From: CAIYQJ01 sp963717255
GTDB lineage: Bacteria > Chloroflexota > Limnocylindria > Limnocylindrales > CSP1-4
Length of the DNA stretch: 64,000 nt
Direction: 5' to 3'
Assembly: GCA_963717255.1 (NCBI GenBank)
Contig: CAVQVT010000004.1
Span: 1-64,000 of the forward strand
Shown here: in pieces, positions 31,489-39,818 of the stretch
How positions within the stretch are numbered: the stretch's first letter is position 1
How the letters are laid out: each line of letters starts with the position of its first letter
Notes under the pieces: generated by a model
The model's input: only the letters and a program-made list of their open reading frames with translations
What the model was told of the DNA's origin: nothing
Databases searched by the model: none
Program-made: the position numbers and the translations under genes

Positions 31489-32676
31489 ATGACCCTCACG
31501 TTTCCCGATCCCGACATGGACGACGCGACGCTGGTCGACGATCCGTGCGCATCGCAGCGCCGCGTGGTCGAGGAGTCCTGCGCACTCGCCGATCGCCTCG
31601 GGGCGATGCTCATGGCGGCGCGCGAAGACCTGCGGAAGGTGCAGCACGCCCTCGCGATGCACGAGGAGCGCCAGGAGCGCGCGACGCACGATGCCGACCC
31701 CCGCGAGGTCCAGCGGCGGAAGGTGGACGCGTTCGCGGCGTTCCGGCTGGCGCGTGCGAGCGCGCGCGGGCGCAGCGACCTGGAATCCGCGGCCACGGCC
31801 TGGTTGCGCGCGATCGACGACGTGAACCGTCGGCTCATCGAGGCCCGACGGGTGCTCGAGACCGAGCGGCACGAGGCCGGCCCGCTCGTGGTGGCACTCG
31901 AGAAGCGGACGATGGCGGTCGATCGCGCCAGGGTCGCCGCGGAGCAGGCCTCCGCGGCCTGCCGCGAGGCGCGGGAGCACCTCGCGGCGTGCGAGGAGGC
32001 GGGCGGGGGCGCCGGCCCGCTGGGGAGACCACCCGGCGCGTCCCCGGCGCCCGGGCGCATCGCGGCACGGGACGGGACGGACGGCCGGGAGGCGGCCGTG
32101 GGGGCCGAGCGGGCCGGTGCGGCCGTGCGTCCGCGCATCGTCGCGCTGCTGGAGGGGGATGCCACCGAGCGGGACGTCGTGGCCATCGGCCTCGCAGGCG
32201 GCGAACCGGGCGCGGCGGACCGGTGGGCGGAACTCCTCGACGACCTGGTCGCGGCGATCATCGACCGGGCTCTCGAGGATTCCCGGTTCGTCTTCCCGCG
32301 CGACCACTCCTTCTGGGGCCTCTTCCGCGGGGACGAGTGCCGTGAGGTCGCGGTGGCGCTCGCGGCTCTCGGGTTCCACCCGATCCCCGGCGCGGGCTGG
32401 GCGGACGGGCGCGTGCCGGGACGGCGCGACCTGTCGCTCGCCGTCGGTTACGCGGGCCAGGACCCGCAGCGTATCCGGATCTGGCCGACCGAAGCCGAGC
32501 TGGCACATCTGTTCGATGAGACGGCCGCGGACGTGGTCGGCTTCCTGTTCGAGACCGCCGGCGACCTGACGCTCGGCGAGATGGTGTCGCTGCTGGGCCG
32601 CCGGGCCGAGCAGCTGACGCCGCTCTGGAACGCCTGGGGCAGGGCGCGACCGCTCCTGCTCGCCGAGACGGCCTGA
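31489..32676 (+). CDS. Coiled-coil protein with C-terminal globular domain, unknown function
   Basis: This 395-residue soluble protein has a coiled coil in residues about 15-170 (CALADRLGAMLMAAREDLRKVQHALAMHEERQER, then VNRRLIEARRVLETERHEAGPLVVALEKR). A Gly/Pro-rich linker (about 175-215) follows, then a mixed domain at about 216-395 with RFVFPRDHSFWGLFRGDECREVAVALAALGF, where the His, Cys and Asp could be metal ligands. I do not recognise it. ATG 31489 follows AGGAGGG (31477-31483). It is divergent from the electron-transfer operon. Confidence 0.65.
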   Translation: MTLTFPDPDMDDATLVDDPCASQRRVVEESCALADRLGAMLMAAREDLRKVQHALAMHEERQERATHDADPREVQRRKVDAFAAFRLARASARGRSDLESAATAWLRAIDDVNRRLIEARRVLETERHEAGPLVVALEKRTMAVDRARVAAEQASAACREAREHLAACEEAGGGAGPLGRPPGASPAPGRIAARDGTDGREAAVGAERAGAAVRPRIVALLEGDATERDVVAIGLAGGEPGAADRWAELLDDLVAAIIDRALEDSRFVFPRDHSFWGLFRGDECREVAVALAALGFHPIPGAGWADGRVPGRRDLSLAVGYAGQDPQRIRIWPTEAELAHLFDETAADVVGFLFETAGDLTLGEMVSLLGRRAEQLTPLWNAWGRARPLLLAETA

Positions 32677-32716
32677 AGCGCGGCCGTCCGCTCGGCCGCC
32701 CGGTCGGATCGCCCGG

Positions 32717-33514
32717 TCAGATCGCCTCGGGCGGGTCCGCCTCGTCCTCGTCGATGACGACGAGGCGGAACGCGTCTCCGTACGCCGCCCCGATGGGCGC
32801 GCCCTCCTCGGTGCCCCAGGCGCGCATCCGCTCCTCGAGCCGCTCGGGATGGCGGAGCTGGCTGGCGTGGCAGCGCAGCGCGTCGAGTCGCCGCTGGAAG
32901 GTGGCCGTGACGTCCACCCACGTGTCCGCCCCGTTCGGCCAGAAGAGGTAGATCCGGCGGACCTTGTGGGCCACGAGCCCGGCCCGGGCCAGGCCCGGGA
33001 ACGCCATGGGGTTGCGCGCGGCGGGGTAGACCGCATCCACCGCCGCGAGGCCGACGCTCCGGTGGTCCGTGTGGTTCACGCCACCGCCCGCGTAGAAGAG
33101 GACCTCTGGATCGTGCGTGAGGACCGCGTCCGGCCGGAACGCCCGGATCTCGCGGACGAGCAGCTCGCGGAGCGGGAGATCGTTCGCGACCGCGCCGTCG
33201 GGCTGGTGGAGGAACGCCACGTCCTGGTATCCGACGACGGCCGCGGCGGCGAGCTGCTCGGCCTCGCGCGTGGCCGCGAGCTCGAGTGGGTCCGCGCCGG
33301 CATCGTCGCCGCCCTGGTCGCCGCTCGTGCAGCAGACGAGACGGCCCACCGACCCCGCGTCGATCCACCGCGCCGCCGTGGCGGCCGGGCCGAACTCGGC
33401 ATCGTCCGGGTGCGCAGCGATCACGAGGAAGCGATCAGGCCGCCAGGCGTGCGCGACGGCGCTCCCGGGCCTCCCCATCTCGTCTCCCATCTGGCCTCCC
33501 GCGTCGGCCTCCAT
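32717..33514 (-). CDS. PIG-L/LmbE-family zinc deacetylase
   Basis: This 265-residue protein has the PIG-L N-acetylglucosaminyl deacetylase fold, with zinc-binding AHPDDAEFG near residue 34 and the late His motif VNHTDHRSVG. Members remove acetyl groups from GlcNAc-linked substrates, for example in mycothiol and bacillithiol synthesis, teicoplanin tailoring or diacetylchitobiose use. Nothing adjacent identifies the substrate. ATG 33512-33514 with AAAGGA upstream was chosen. It is 80 nt downstream of the ECF transporter operon on the same strand. Confidence 0.85.
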   Translation of the reverse strand: MEADAGGQMGDEMGRPGSAVAHAWRPDRFLVIAAHPDDAEFGPAATAARWIDAGSVGRLVCCTSGDQGGDDAGADPLELAATREAEQLAAAAVVGYQDVAFLHQPDGAVANDLPLRELLVREIRAFRPDAVLTHDPEVLFYAGGGVNHTDHRSVGLAAVDAVYPAARNPMAFPGLARAGLVAHKVRRIYLFWPNGADTWVDVTATFQRRLDALRCHASQLRHPERLEERMRAWGTEEGAPIGAAYGDAFRLVVIDEDEADPPEAI

Positions 33515-33594
33515 CGTCGGTCCTTTCCCGCGATCCGTCCACGAAGATACGGGATGCGCATGATGCGCCGCCCCGGGCCGGGCGAGCGGATCGC

Positions 33595-34386
33595 TCATGC
33601 CTGGGCGCCCACGACCAGCGCGACGGCGGCCACGGCGCCGCCCGCCACCAGCACGATCGCGTCCCGCGTCCCGAGCCGGATCGGGCGGAAGTGGGTTCGC
33701 CTGCGGCCGGCGTCGAAGCCCCGCGCATCCATCGCGAGCGCCATCCGCTCGCCGCGCCGGACCGCCGAGACGAGCAGCGAGAGCAGGCGCGAGGCCGCCA
33801 CCCCGAGGGACGCCGCCGGTCCGCGCGCCTCGATCCCGCGGAGGCGGCGCACCGCGCGCGTGGACGTCCAGTCGGCGGCGAGGTACGGCGCGATGCGGAG
33901 GGCCGCGAGGGTGCCATAGGCGAACCGGTCGGGGACGCGCCACTGCTGGACGAGCGAGTCCGCGAGGGTCGTGGGGTCCGACGGGCCGAAGACGAGGAGG
34001 CTGGCGACCGCGATGACCGCGAGCCGGAGGGCCAGCGCGAGGGCTGCGGAGGCTGCCTCGACCGTGATCCGGAACGGGCCGACCACGGCGAGCGTCGCCG
34101 CGCCCGGGTCGGTGCGGGACGGGTGGAGGACGAGCGTCAGAAGGGCGAGCCCGCCGGCCGCGAGCACGAGGGGCGCGAGGCGCCGGGCGGAGGCGCGCAG
34201 CGGCAGGCCCGAGAGGGCGGCCAGCGCGGCGACGGCGGCCGAGAGCAGGACGGCAGGCACGCGCGGGTCCACCCCGACGAACGCGACGAGGAGCCAGGTG
34301 ATCGCGACGACGAGGCGGGTGACCGGGGCCACCTCGCGGAGGAGGCCCGGCCGCACGGGCTCGAGCGGGGCGGGCAGGAAGCTCAC
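33595..34386 (-). CDS. ykoC: ECF transporter T component (YkoC-like)
   Basis: This 263-residue membrane protein has about five to six helices and the EcfT signature of basic cytosolic segments (ALRIAPYLAADW then RRLRGIEARG and MDARGFDAGRRR) that couple to the ATPase. It would move energy from the ATPase to the substrate-binding YkoE in a thiamine/HMP ECF transporter. The GTG start (34384-34386) overlaps the ATPase stop (GTGA). It is the last gene of the thiN-ykoE-ATPase-EcfT operon headed by a TPP riboswitch. Confidence 0.85.
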   Translation of the reverse strand: MSFLPAPLEPVRPGLLREVAPVTRLVVAITWLLVAFVGVDPRVPAVLLSAAVAALAALSGLPLRASARRLAPLVLAAGGLALLTLVLHPSRTDPGAATLAVVGPFRITVEAASAALALALRLAVIAVASLLVFGPSDPTTLADSLVQQWRVPDRFAYGTLAALRIAPYLAADWTSTRAVRRLRGIEARGPAASLGVAASRLLSLLVSAVRRGERMALAMDARGFDAGRRRTHFRPIRLGTRDAIVLVAGGAVAAVALVVGAQA

Positions 34387-36110
34387 CGGGGCCGACCCGC
34401 GGCCTTCTCGGGTGGGGAGGCGACGGCTCCGTCGGCGCTCGTCGCCCGACGGGCGCCGTTCGCGGAGGCTGCCGGCTCGCCGCCGGCGGCCTCCGACCGC
34501 CACGGGTCGGGAGGGTCAAACGGCGGCGCCCCGAGGAAGGCGGCCACCGTCCCGTCGAAGACGATCCTGCCGGAATCGAGGCCCACGACGCGATCGCACG
34601 AGGGGAGGAGCCGCGGGTCGTGCGTGGCGAGGACCTGCGCTGCGCCTTCGCGCCGCGCCGCGTCGAGGAGCCGGACGACGTCGTCGGTCGCCCGCCGGTC
34701 CATCCCGTAGGTGGGCTCGTCGAGGAGGAGCAGCCGAACCTCGCGGACGCAGGCCGCGGCGACCGACAGTCGGCGCTGCTCGCCGCGACTCAGCGCACGC
34801 GGGTCGCGGTCCGCGTAGCGGGTCAGGCCGAACCGGTCAAGGAGGCCGTCCACGAGGGCGTCACGGCCTGCGCCGGGCCGCGCCCCAGCGGCGACCTCGT
34901 CGCGGACGGTGCGGCCGACGAACGCGATCTCGGGCTCCTGGAAGACCAGCGCGAGCGAGTCGGCCAGGTCGGACGGCCGGAGTCGGGCGGGGTCGATGGC
35001 CTCTCCGGCCGGCGAGGCGATGCTGACCGTCCCGCTCGACGGCCTGAGGATGCCCGCAAGGACGAGGAGGAGCGATGACTTGCCGGCGCCGTTGGGTCCG
35101 ACGAGTGCGACGCGCTCGCCGGCGTGGACCTCGAGCGAGATGTCGGCCAGCAGCCTCCGGCCGGGACCGGCGGCGACGGTCGGATCCGCGACCGACAGGC
35201 GGTCGACCCGCGCGACGGGCGGCGCGGGCAGGACGGTCGGGGTGGGCATGGTGCCGCCCGCGGTGGGATCGGTGCGCCGGGCGGCCGGTCTCGCGTCCGA
35301 GCTCGAGGCCGCGTCCGGGCCGGGTACCGCGAACGGGCGGGCGATGTGCCGGCGCCATGCCGTCGGGATCCAAGCGCCCATCCGGTCGAGATCGGCCGCC
35401 CACCGCTCCCCCACCTCGGCCGGGGGTCCCTCCGCGAGCATCCCACCCGTGCCGTCGAGGACGAGCACGCGGTCGGCGAAGGGCAGCACGGCGTCGAGGC
35501 GGTGCTCCACGACGACCACCGCCCGGTCGCGGCCCGCGACGAGGTCGGCCAGCCGGGCGAACACCGACGCCATGCCGGGGGGGTCGAGGTTCGCGGTCGG
35601 CTCGTCCAGCACCACGATCGACGGCTCGGCGGCGAGCGCCCCGGCGATCGCGAGCCGCTGCTGCTCCCCTCCCGACAGCGCGGCCGTGCCGCGCTCTTCG
35701 AACCCCGAGAGCCCGGCGAGCGCGAGGGCGGCCGGCACGCGGGCGCGCATCCGCTCGAGCGGCCAGCCGCGGTTCTCGAGGCCGAACGCCACCTCGTCGG
35801 ACACCCGCCCGAGCACGATCCCGGATGCCGGGTCCTGGAAGACGATCCCCACGCGGTCGCCGAGGACGGGGGCCGGCGTCGTCGACGTGTCGAGCCCGTC
35901 CACCACCAGGGTCCCGGTCGCCGTGCCCGGGATCGCATGAGGGACGAGGCCGGCGATCGCGAGCGCGAGCGTGCTCTTCCCCGACCCGGACGGGCCGAGG
36001 ACCAGCAGCACCTCGCCGCGGCCGAGGGCGAGGTCGACGCCACGGAGGGCCGGCGCCGTCGATCCGCGGTAGCTCCAGCCGAAGCCGCGGGCCTCGATCG
36101 CGGCGGTCAC
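34383..36110 (-). CDS. ykoD: ECF transporter ATP-binding protein, tandem two-domain (YkoD-like)
   Basis: This 575-residue cytosolic protein holds two complete ABC ATPase domains. Domain 1 (about 1-240) has Walker A GPSGSGKST, signature LSGGEQQR and Walker B IVVLDEPTANLD. Domain 2 (about 305-520) has GPNGAGKSS, a signature reading LSRGEQRR and LLLLDEPTYGMD. This is the single-chain version of the EcfA/EcfA' pair, as in B. subtilis YkoD. Only the 575 codons from GTG 36110 are genuine; the frame stays open far upstream, through ykoE, thiN and the riboswitch. The start overlaps the ykoE stop (GTGA), and the end overlaps ykoC. Confidence 0.88.
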   Translation of the reverse strand: MTAAIEARGFGWSYRGSTAPALRGVDLALGRGEVLLVLGPSGSGKSTLALAIAGLVPHAIPGTATGTLVVDGLDTSTTPAPVLGDRVGIVFQDPASGIVLGRVSDEVAFGLENRGWPLERMRARVPAALALAGLSGFEERGTAALSGGEQQRLAIAGALAAEPSIVVLDEPTANLDPPGMASVFARLADLVAGRDRAVVVVEHRLDAVLPFADRVLVLDGTGGMLAEGPPAEVGERWAADLDRMGAWIPTAWRRHIARPFAVPGPDAASSSDARPAARRTDPTAGGTMPTPTVLPAPPVARVDRLSVADPTVAAGPGRRLLADISLEVHAGERVALVGPNGAGKSSLLLVLAGILRPSSGTVSIASPAGEAIDPARLRPSDLADSLALVFQEPEIAFVGRTVRDEVAAGARPGAGRDALVDGLLDRFGLTRYADRDPRALSRGEQRRLSVAAACVREVRLLLLDEPTYGMDRRATDDVVRLLDAARREGAAQVLATHDPRLLPSCDRVVGLDSGRIVFDGTVAAFLGAPPFDPPDPWRSEAAGGEPAASANGARRATSADGAVASPPEKAAGRPR

Positions 36111-36730
36111 GCGCCGGACGGGAACGCCCGCAGCACGCCGGTCCGGGCGAGGGCGCCGACCAGCGCATGACCCCCGACGCCGGCGACGACGATGCCCGAG
36201 GCGAGCATGGCGACGAGGACCGGGACGTAGAAGCCCGTGTCGTAGCCGGCGCTCGGGGGGTAGTAGACCGGGATGTCGTGGACCGCCATGCCGACCGCCG
36301 CACCGGCGCCGGCGAGGGCGGCCACGGGCAGGCTCCACGCGCGGTACAGGAGGACGGCGAAGACGATCTCGGCTCCGAGACCCTGCGCGAGCCCGGACAG
36401 GAGGACGTCGAGGCCCCAGACGCTCCCGAGGAGCGCCGAGACGGATGCCGCGACGACCTCGGCGAAGACCGCCGCGCCCGGTCGACGGACGATGAGCGGC
36501 GCGACCACCGCCGGCATCAGCCAGACCCCACTGATCAGGTACTGGGCGGGACGGAACGCCGTGAAGAGCGGGTCGAGGGCCGCCCACACGTAGTTCCACG
36601 CCCAGAAGACCACGCCGAATGCGACCGCGATGACGGCGACCACGACGATGTCGACGGTCCGCCAGCGGGCGAGCGAGCCGGCGGACCCCGCGGAGGCCGG
36701 AGCGGCGGCGGGAGACGGGGACGCGTTCAT
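36107..36730 (-). CDS. ykoE: ECF transporter S component (YkoE-like, thiamine/HMP)
   Basis: This 207-residue membrane protein has five to six helices. The first segment, VDIVVVAVIAVAFGVVFWAWNYVW, and the later AHDIPVYYPPSAGYDTGFY region are characteristic of the YkoE S component that binds thiamine or its hydroxymethylpyrimidine moiety. The TPP riboswitch and adjacent thiN support that specificity independently. ATG 36730 overlaps the thiN stop (ATGA), and its own stop overlaps the ATPase start. Confidence 0.85.
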   Translation of the reverse strand: MNASPSPAAAPASAGSAGSLARWRTVDIVVVAVIAVAFGVVFWAWNYVWAALDPLFTAFRPAQYLISGVWLMPAVVAPLIVRRPGAAVFAEVVAASVSALLGSVWGLDVLLSGLAQGLGAEIVFAVLLYRAWSLPVAALAGAGAAVGMAVHDIPVYYPPSAGYDTGFYVPVLVAMLASGIVVAGVGGHALVGALARTGVLRAFPSGA

Positions 36731-37437
36731 GGAGCACCTCCGGCGCCGGACGGCACTGGAACGCCCGTGCCGTCCGCGATCTCGACGACGAGAAGCCGGC
36801 CAGCCCCCAGGCCCACGCGGGCCTCGAGGGCCGTGCGGATGTTCGAGACCCCGCGTGCGATCCCGGCCGGCAGGTCTCCGCCCTCCAGCGGGTAGGCAAG
36901 GCCGTGCGTGACCACCCCGCGGGCAGGGTCGCCGATGGGGAGGAGCGAGACGGTGTCGCCGACGCGGCCGGGCAGGGCGAGGGTCGCGGGACCGCCCGCG
37001 CCCGCGAACAGGAGCCGGATCCGGGTCCGGCCGTCGAGGATCTCGGTCGGGCGCCCCTCGAGCACCGGGTGGCCGAGGAGCGCGACGTTCGCGAGAGCGT
37101 GATCGATGCGGGGTCCGCCGAGCGCGCCGAGGATCGCGATGCGGGTCGCGCCGCGCCGGACGGCGACGAGGAGCGCGAGCTCGGTGTCCGTCTCGTCCTT
37201 CTCGACCGGCACGCGCTCGAAGGGGATGCCCGCCGCGGCGATCCGCCACGCCTCGTCCGGTCCGAGCGAGTCGACGTCGCCGACGACGACGTCGGGCCGA
37301 AGGCCGAGCGCGATCGCGGTGACGGCGCCGCGGTCGGCTGCGACGACGAGGTCGCACGGGATGTCCCAGCCCGGCCACGCGGCGTCGAGGGCGGCACGCT
37401 CCGGGGCATCCCCCCCGGCGACGACGATGACCCGCAT
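36727..37437 (-). CDS. thiN: Thiamine pyrophosphokinase
   Basis: This 236-residue enzyme makes TPP from thiamine and ATP. It shows the family blocks: VAADRGAVTAIALGLRPDVVVGDVDSLG, the metal/substrate motif VEKDETDTELAL, LGALGGPRIDHALANV, and the C-terminal thiamine-binding part GLAYPLEGGDL...ARGVSNIRT. Length is normal. It is the first gene of the operon, directly behind a TPP riboswitch, so imported thiamine would be phosphorylated and its product would shut the operon. ATG 37435-37437; the end overlaps ykoE. Confidence 0.92.
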   Translation of the reverse strand: MRVIVVAGGDAPERAALDAAWPGWDIPCDLVVAADRGAVTAIALGLRPDVVVGDVDSLGPDEAWRIAAAGIPFERVPVEKDETDTELALLVAVRRGATRIAILGALGGPRIDHALANVALLGHPVLEGRPTEILDGRTRIRLLFAGAGGPATLALPGRVGDTVSLLPIGDPARGVVTHGLAYPLEGGDLPAGIARGVSNIRTALEARVGLGAGRLLVVEIADGTGVPVPSGAGGAP

Positions 37438-37478
37438 GGGCGTGCTGAACCTCCATCGCTGGGACGGAGGTCGTCTGG

Positions 37479-37560
37479 ACTCCCTTCGCCGGCATGACCC
37501 GGATCAGGTTCCGAGGGTCTGCGGTCTCCCGCACTCTCAGCGCCCGAGGCGCTCCCCTGT
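37479..37560 (-). promoter_or_regulatory. TPP riboswitch (THI element)
   Basis: The minus strand carries the THI box in order: GGGGAGC stem, GCTGAGAGT core, an optional stem GCGGGAGACCGC, ACCCTC, GAACCTGATC and the closing CCGGCGAAGGGAG. This is the full TPP riboswitch consensus. The 3' end is about 40 nt upstream of the thiN ATG, so translation or early termination would be controlled by TPP, shutting thiN and the YkoEDC transporter when TPP is plentiful. This accounts for most of the 306-nt gap at 37438-37743. Confidence 0.95.
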
Positions 37561-37730
37561 CCCACCGTGACGTGGTGACACCCGTCGCGGACTCCACGAC
37601 CGCGACGATGCTGCACCGACTCTACACCCGGAGGCGGCCGGCGGACATCGGGGACGGGCGAGCGTCGAGCGCCCCCGCCCGGCCAGTCCCGGACGCCGAC
37701 CCGGGCGGCTGCCGACGCCGACGCCCCTGC

Positions 37731-37736
37731 TAGACT
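37731..37736 (+). promoter_or_regulatory. -10-like TAGACT, leaderless start at 37744
   Basis: TAGACT lies 7 nt upstream of GTG 37744, with no Shine-Dalgarno. Confidence 0.5.
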
Positions 37737-37743
37737 CCCGGAC

Positions 37744-38274
37744 GTGCCCGAGACCGTCGACCACCCCTCCGTCGTCCGCGTCGTCGAGGCGGCGGCCCGC
37801 AAGGGCGTGGCGCTCGACATCCACACGTTCTCCGAGTCCACGCACACCGCGACGGAGGCGGCGGCCGCCGTGGGCACCGACGTCGAGCGGATCGTCAAGT
37901 CGCTCGTCTTCGTCGCCGGCGTCGACGAGGACGAGCCGCGGACGTACGTGTGCCTGATCGCCGGCCCGGACCGCGTGGACGTGGCCCGCCTCGCGATCGT
38001 CGTCGGGGAGCCGGGCATCCGGCGGGCGACGGCCCGGGAAGCGCGCGACCTGACGGGGTTCGTCATCGGCGGGATCCCCCCGCTGGGCCATGCCCACCGG
38101 GTGAAGGTCGTCATGGATCCTGTGCTCGATCGCCACGAGATCGTCTGGGCAGCGGCCGGACTCCCCAACGTCGTCTTCCCCGTCCCGCCCGCGACGCTGC
38201 GCGCGCTCGCGAACGCGACCGTCGCCCCGATCGTCGAGGAGCGCGGAGCGGCTCCCGGCGGCGCCGCGACGTGA
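37744..38274 (+). CDS. YbaK/ProX-like aminoacyl-tRNA deacylase
   Basis: This 176-residue protein has the YbaK/EbsC deacylase fold: DIHTFSESTHTATEAAAAVG, the conserved Lys in ERIVKSLVFVA, and the FVIGGIPPLGH motif. Members hydrolyse misacylated tRNA, notably Cys-tRNA-Pro or Ala-tRNA-Pro. It is divergent from the thiamine operon and 10 nt upstream of the next small gene. The closing segment (NVVFPVPPATLRALANAT) is also typical. Confidence 0.85.
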   Translation: MPETVDHPSVVRVVEAAARKGVALDIHTFSESTHTATEAAAAVGTDVERIVKSLVFVAGVDEDEPRTYVCLIAGPDRVDVARLAIVVGEPGIRRATAREARDLTGFVIGGIPPLGHAHRVKVVMDPVLDRHEIVWAAAGLPNVVFPVPPATLRALANATVAPIVEERGAAPGGAAT

Positions 38275-38284
38275 GGGATCCCCG

Positions 38285-38857
38285 GTGAGCCGGGAGCCGC
38301 AGCGCAGCACCGCCGCGTTCCCCGGCGGGATCCGCGTGCGGTCCGTCTGGGGCGGCAGCGGCGACGGGGCCGCGGTCTTCGCCCTCTCCGAGGTCGGCGC
38401 GGTGACGACGGACCTCGGGGAGCTCGCCGGCCCCGATCCGGACGCCCTGGGCCGCGCCGAGATCCGGGTCGAGACGCCGTCCGGTCCCTGGGCGGTGCGT
38501 CTCGCGTCGCGCGTGGGCGGCGAGCCGGCGACGTTCGCCTGGGACGCGGCCACCGAGCTCGTCGTCGCGTACGGGTTCCTGGCGTACGCCTTCGACGCCC
38601 GGTCGGGGCACCTCCGCTGGACGCTCCGATCGGGGACGCCGATCGTGGCGGTCCTCGGATCGCCGCGCCTCGGCCATGTCCTCGTCCAGTCGGAGGTCGA
38701 GACGTTCGCGGTCGCGGCGGACGGCGAGGTCGTGTGGCGCGTCGCGCACTCCGACGTGGTGACGGCGGCCGCGCTGGTCGGCGGGCGCCTGATGCTCACG
38801 GGGTACGGCGGAGAAGCCGCCGCGCTCGACCCGGCGACGGGACGGACGTCGGCCTGA
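38285..38857 (+). CDS. Hypothetical protein with PQQ-like repeats
   Basis: This 190-residue soluble protein has two to three short PQQ-type beta repeats (AYAFDARSGHLRWTLRSG, ETFAVAADGEVVWRVAHS, GEAAALDPATGRTS). The second half resembles a fragment of a beta-propeller, too short to close a ring alone, so it may dimerise or be an incomplete copy. The first half has no recognised motif. No signal peptide. GTG 38285 lies 10 nt after the upstream stop, suggesting an operon with the YbaK-like gene. Confidence 0.6.
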   Translation: MSREPQRSTAAFPGGIRVRSVWGGSGDGAAVFALSEVGAVTTDLGELAGPDPDALGRAEIRVETPSGPWAVRLASRVGGEPATFAWDAATELVVAYGFLAYAFDARSGHLRWTLRSGTPIVAVLGSPRLGHVLVQSEVETFAVAADGEVVWRVAHSDVVTAAALVGGRLMLTGYGGEAAALDPATGRTSA

Positions 38858-38890
38858 GGGGCTCGCTCCCGGTGCCCGGACGCACCGCGT

Positions 38891-38952
38891 TGTGGACGGA
38901 CTGTGGACGAATGCGCCCGGCCGGAGCGCCAGGCCCGCACGATGGTGGATAA
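38891..38952. repeat. Three DnaA-box-like direct repeats
   Basis: TGTGGACGG (38891-38899), TGTGGACGA (38902-38910) and GGTGGATAA (38944-38952) are in the same orientation and match the DnaA box reverse complement TGTGGATAA at 7-8 of 9 positions. No origin gene (dnaA, dnaN, parA) is near, so regulation rather than replication origin is more likely if they are bound at all. Confidence 0.35.
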
Positions 38953-38958
38953 CCATCG

Positions 38959-38987
38959 TTGACCTGGGGCAGAGCCGGGTCTAGCGT
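38959..38987 (+). promoter_or_regulatory. Promoter for a predicted structured RNA
   Basis: TTGACC (38959-38964), a 17-nt spacer and TAGCGT (38982-38987). An 8-bp inverted repeat (38939-38946 with 38952-38959) touches the -35, forming a candidate operator. It has the same hexamer form as the lacI-operon promoter. Confidence 0.5.
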
Positions 38988-38989
38988 GG

Positions 38990-39074
38990 GAAGAGGTCCG
39001 GAGGGGCCGGGCGCTGCTGAGGGCGGCGATGACATCAACGCCGACGCGGCGGTGAGGTTCCTCCGGGCCTCTTC
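38990..39074 (+). ncRNA. Predicted structured RNA or 5' leader with nested 15-, 6- and 5-bp helices
   Basis: The 15-nt arms at 38990-39004 and 39060-39074 pair completely, with one G-U. Inside, 39012-39017 pairs with 39046-39051, and 39024-39028 with 39039-39043 around a 10-nt loop. The transcript predicted from the adjacent promoter would start at the outer stem. It contains an 8-codon reading frame (ATG 39029 to TGA 39055). It abuts an ATG at 39075, so it could instead be the leader of the next gene. I do not recognise the family. Confidence 0.4.
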
Positions 39075-39087
39075 ATGTCCGCCGGGG

Positions 39088-39093
39088 TACCAT
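39088..39093 (+). promoter_or_regulatory. -10-like TACCAT, leaderless start at 39102
   Basis: TACCAT lies 8 nt before GTG 39102, without a Shine-Dalgarno. It supports that start over the in-frame ATG at 39075. Confidence 0.45.
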
Positions 39094-39101
39094 CGCGCCC
39101 C

Positions 39102-39818
39102 GTGCTCCCCCTCATCCTGGTCGCGTCCGGCGTGATCGCCGGGGCCGCCGGCCTCCTGGTTCTCCGGTCGTTCGGTCCCGGCCTTCGCGTCGGGCGCCTG
39201 CTGTCTGTGACGCCCGTGATCCCGATCGAGGAGGCTGTCGCCATCGCCGCCTCGGGCGAGGAGCGGTACGTCGCCGTCGAGGGCCGGATCGATGCGGTGG
39301 ACGAGTTCGAGGACGACGCCCACCGGCCGCTCGTCTTCCGCCGGCGGCGCCTCGAGGCGCGCGTGCGCGGCCGCTGGGCGACGATCGAGGACGCCATCGA
39401 ACGCGTCCCGTTCTTCGTGGACGCGGGGCCCGCGTCGGTGGCCGTCGATGTCGAGGCCCTGGGGGCCGGGATCGTCGTGCTCCCTCGCGGATCGGTGGGG
39501 ACGGCCGCGGAGGTCCCCGACCGCGTCCCGGCCGGCACGCCTCCCCGGACCCCCGTCAGGCTGCGCATCGAGCAGGTCTCGTCGGTCGAGCACGCCACCG
39601 TCCTCGGCTGCCCGCGCAGGGGGGCGGACGGAACGGCCCGCATGACGGCCGGCCTCGGGCGCCCGCTCATCCTCACGACCCTCGAGCGCGACGAGGCGAT
39701 GCGCGTCCTCGCCGGCGGCCGGCGCGGGCGCGCGGTCGCGGCGACGGCGCTCGTCGCCGTCGCCGCGGCCCTGCTCGTCGTCGGCCTGGTCGCGGCGCTC
39801 GCCGGCCGGCTGGTCTAG
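39102..39818 (+). CDS. Membrane protein resembling the GIDE/BAM domain of MULAN-type proteins
   Basis: This 238-residue protein has an N-terminal helix (LPLILVASGVIAGAAGLLVLRS), a beta-rich domain (VAVEGRIDAVDEFEDDAHRPLVFRRRRLEARVRGRWATIED, then RVPFFVDAGPASVAVDVEAL) and a C-terminal helix near 211-235. The pattern, two membrane helices flanking a domain with V..G.I, a short charged insert and VPF.V, resembles the BAM domain of GIDE-like proteins found in bacteria and in eukaryotic MULAN E3 ligases. No RING domain is present. GTG 39102 is chosen from the leaderless -10. Function unknown. Confidence 0.55.
   Translation: MLPLILVASGVIAGAAGLLVLRSFGPGLRVGRLLSVTPVIPIEEAVAIAASGEERYVAVEGRIDAVDEFEDDAHRPLVFRRRRLEARVRGRWATIEDAIERVPFFVDAGPASVAVDVEALGAGIVVLPRGSVGTAAEVPDRVPAGTPPRTPVRLRIEQVSSVEHATVLGCPRRGADGTARMTAGLGRPLILTTLERDEAMRVLAGGRRGRAVAATALVAVAAALLVVGLVAALAGRLV

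Noticed and set aside
36111..38168. Upstream extension of the ECF ATPase frame to 1261 codons
   Set aside because: It crosses ykoE, thiN and the TPP riboswitch; only the 575 codons from 36110 have ATPase motifs.
38891..38952. Possible replication origin
   Set aside because: Only three imperfect DnaA-like boxes; no dnaA, dnaN, AT-rich unwinding region or partition genes nearby.
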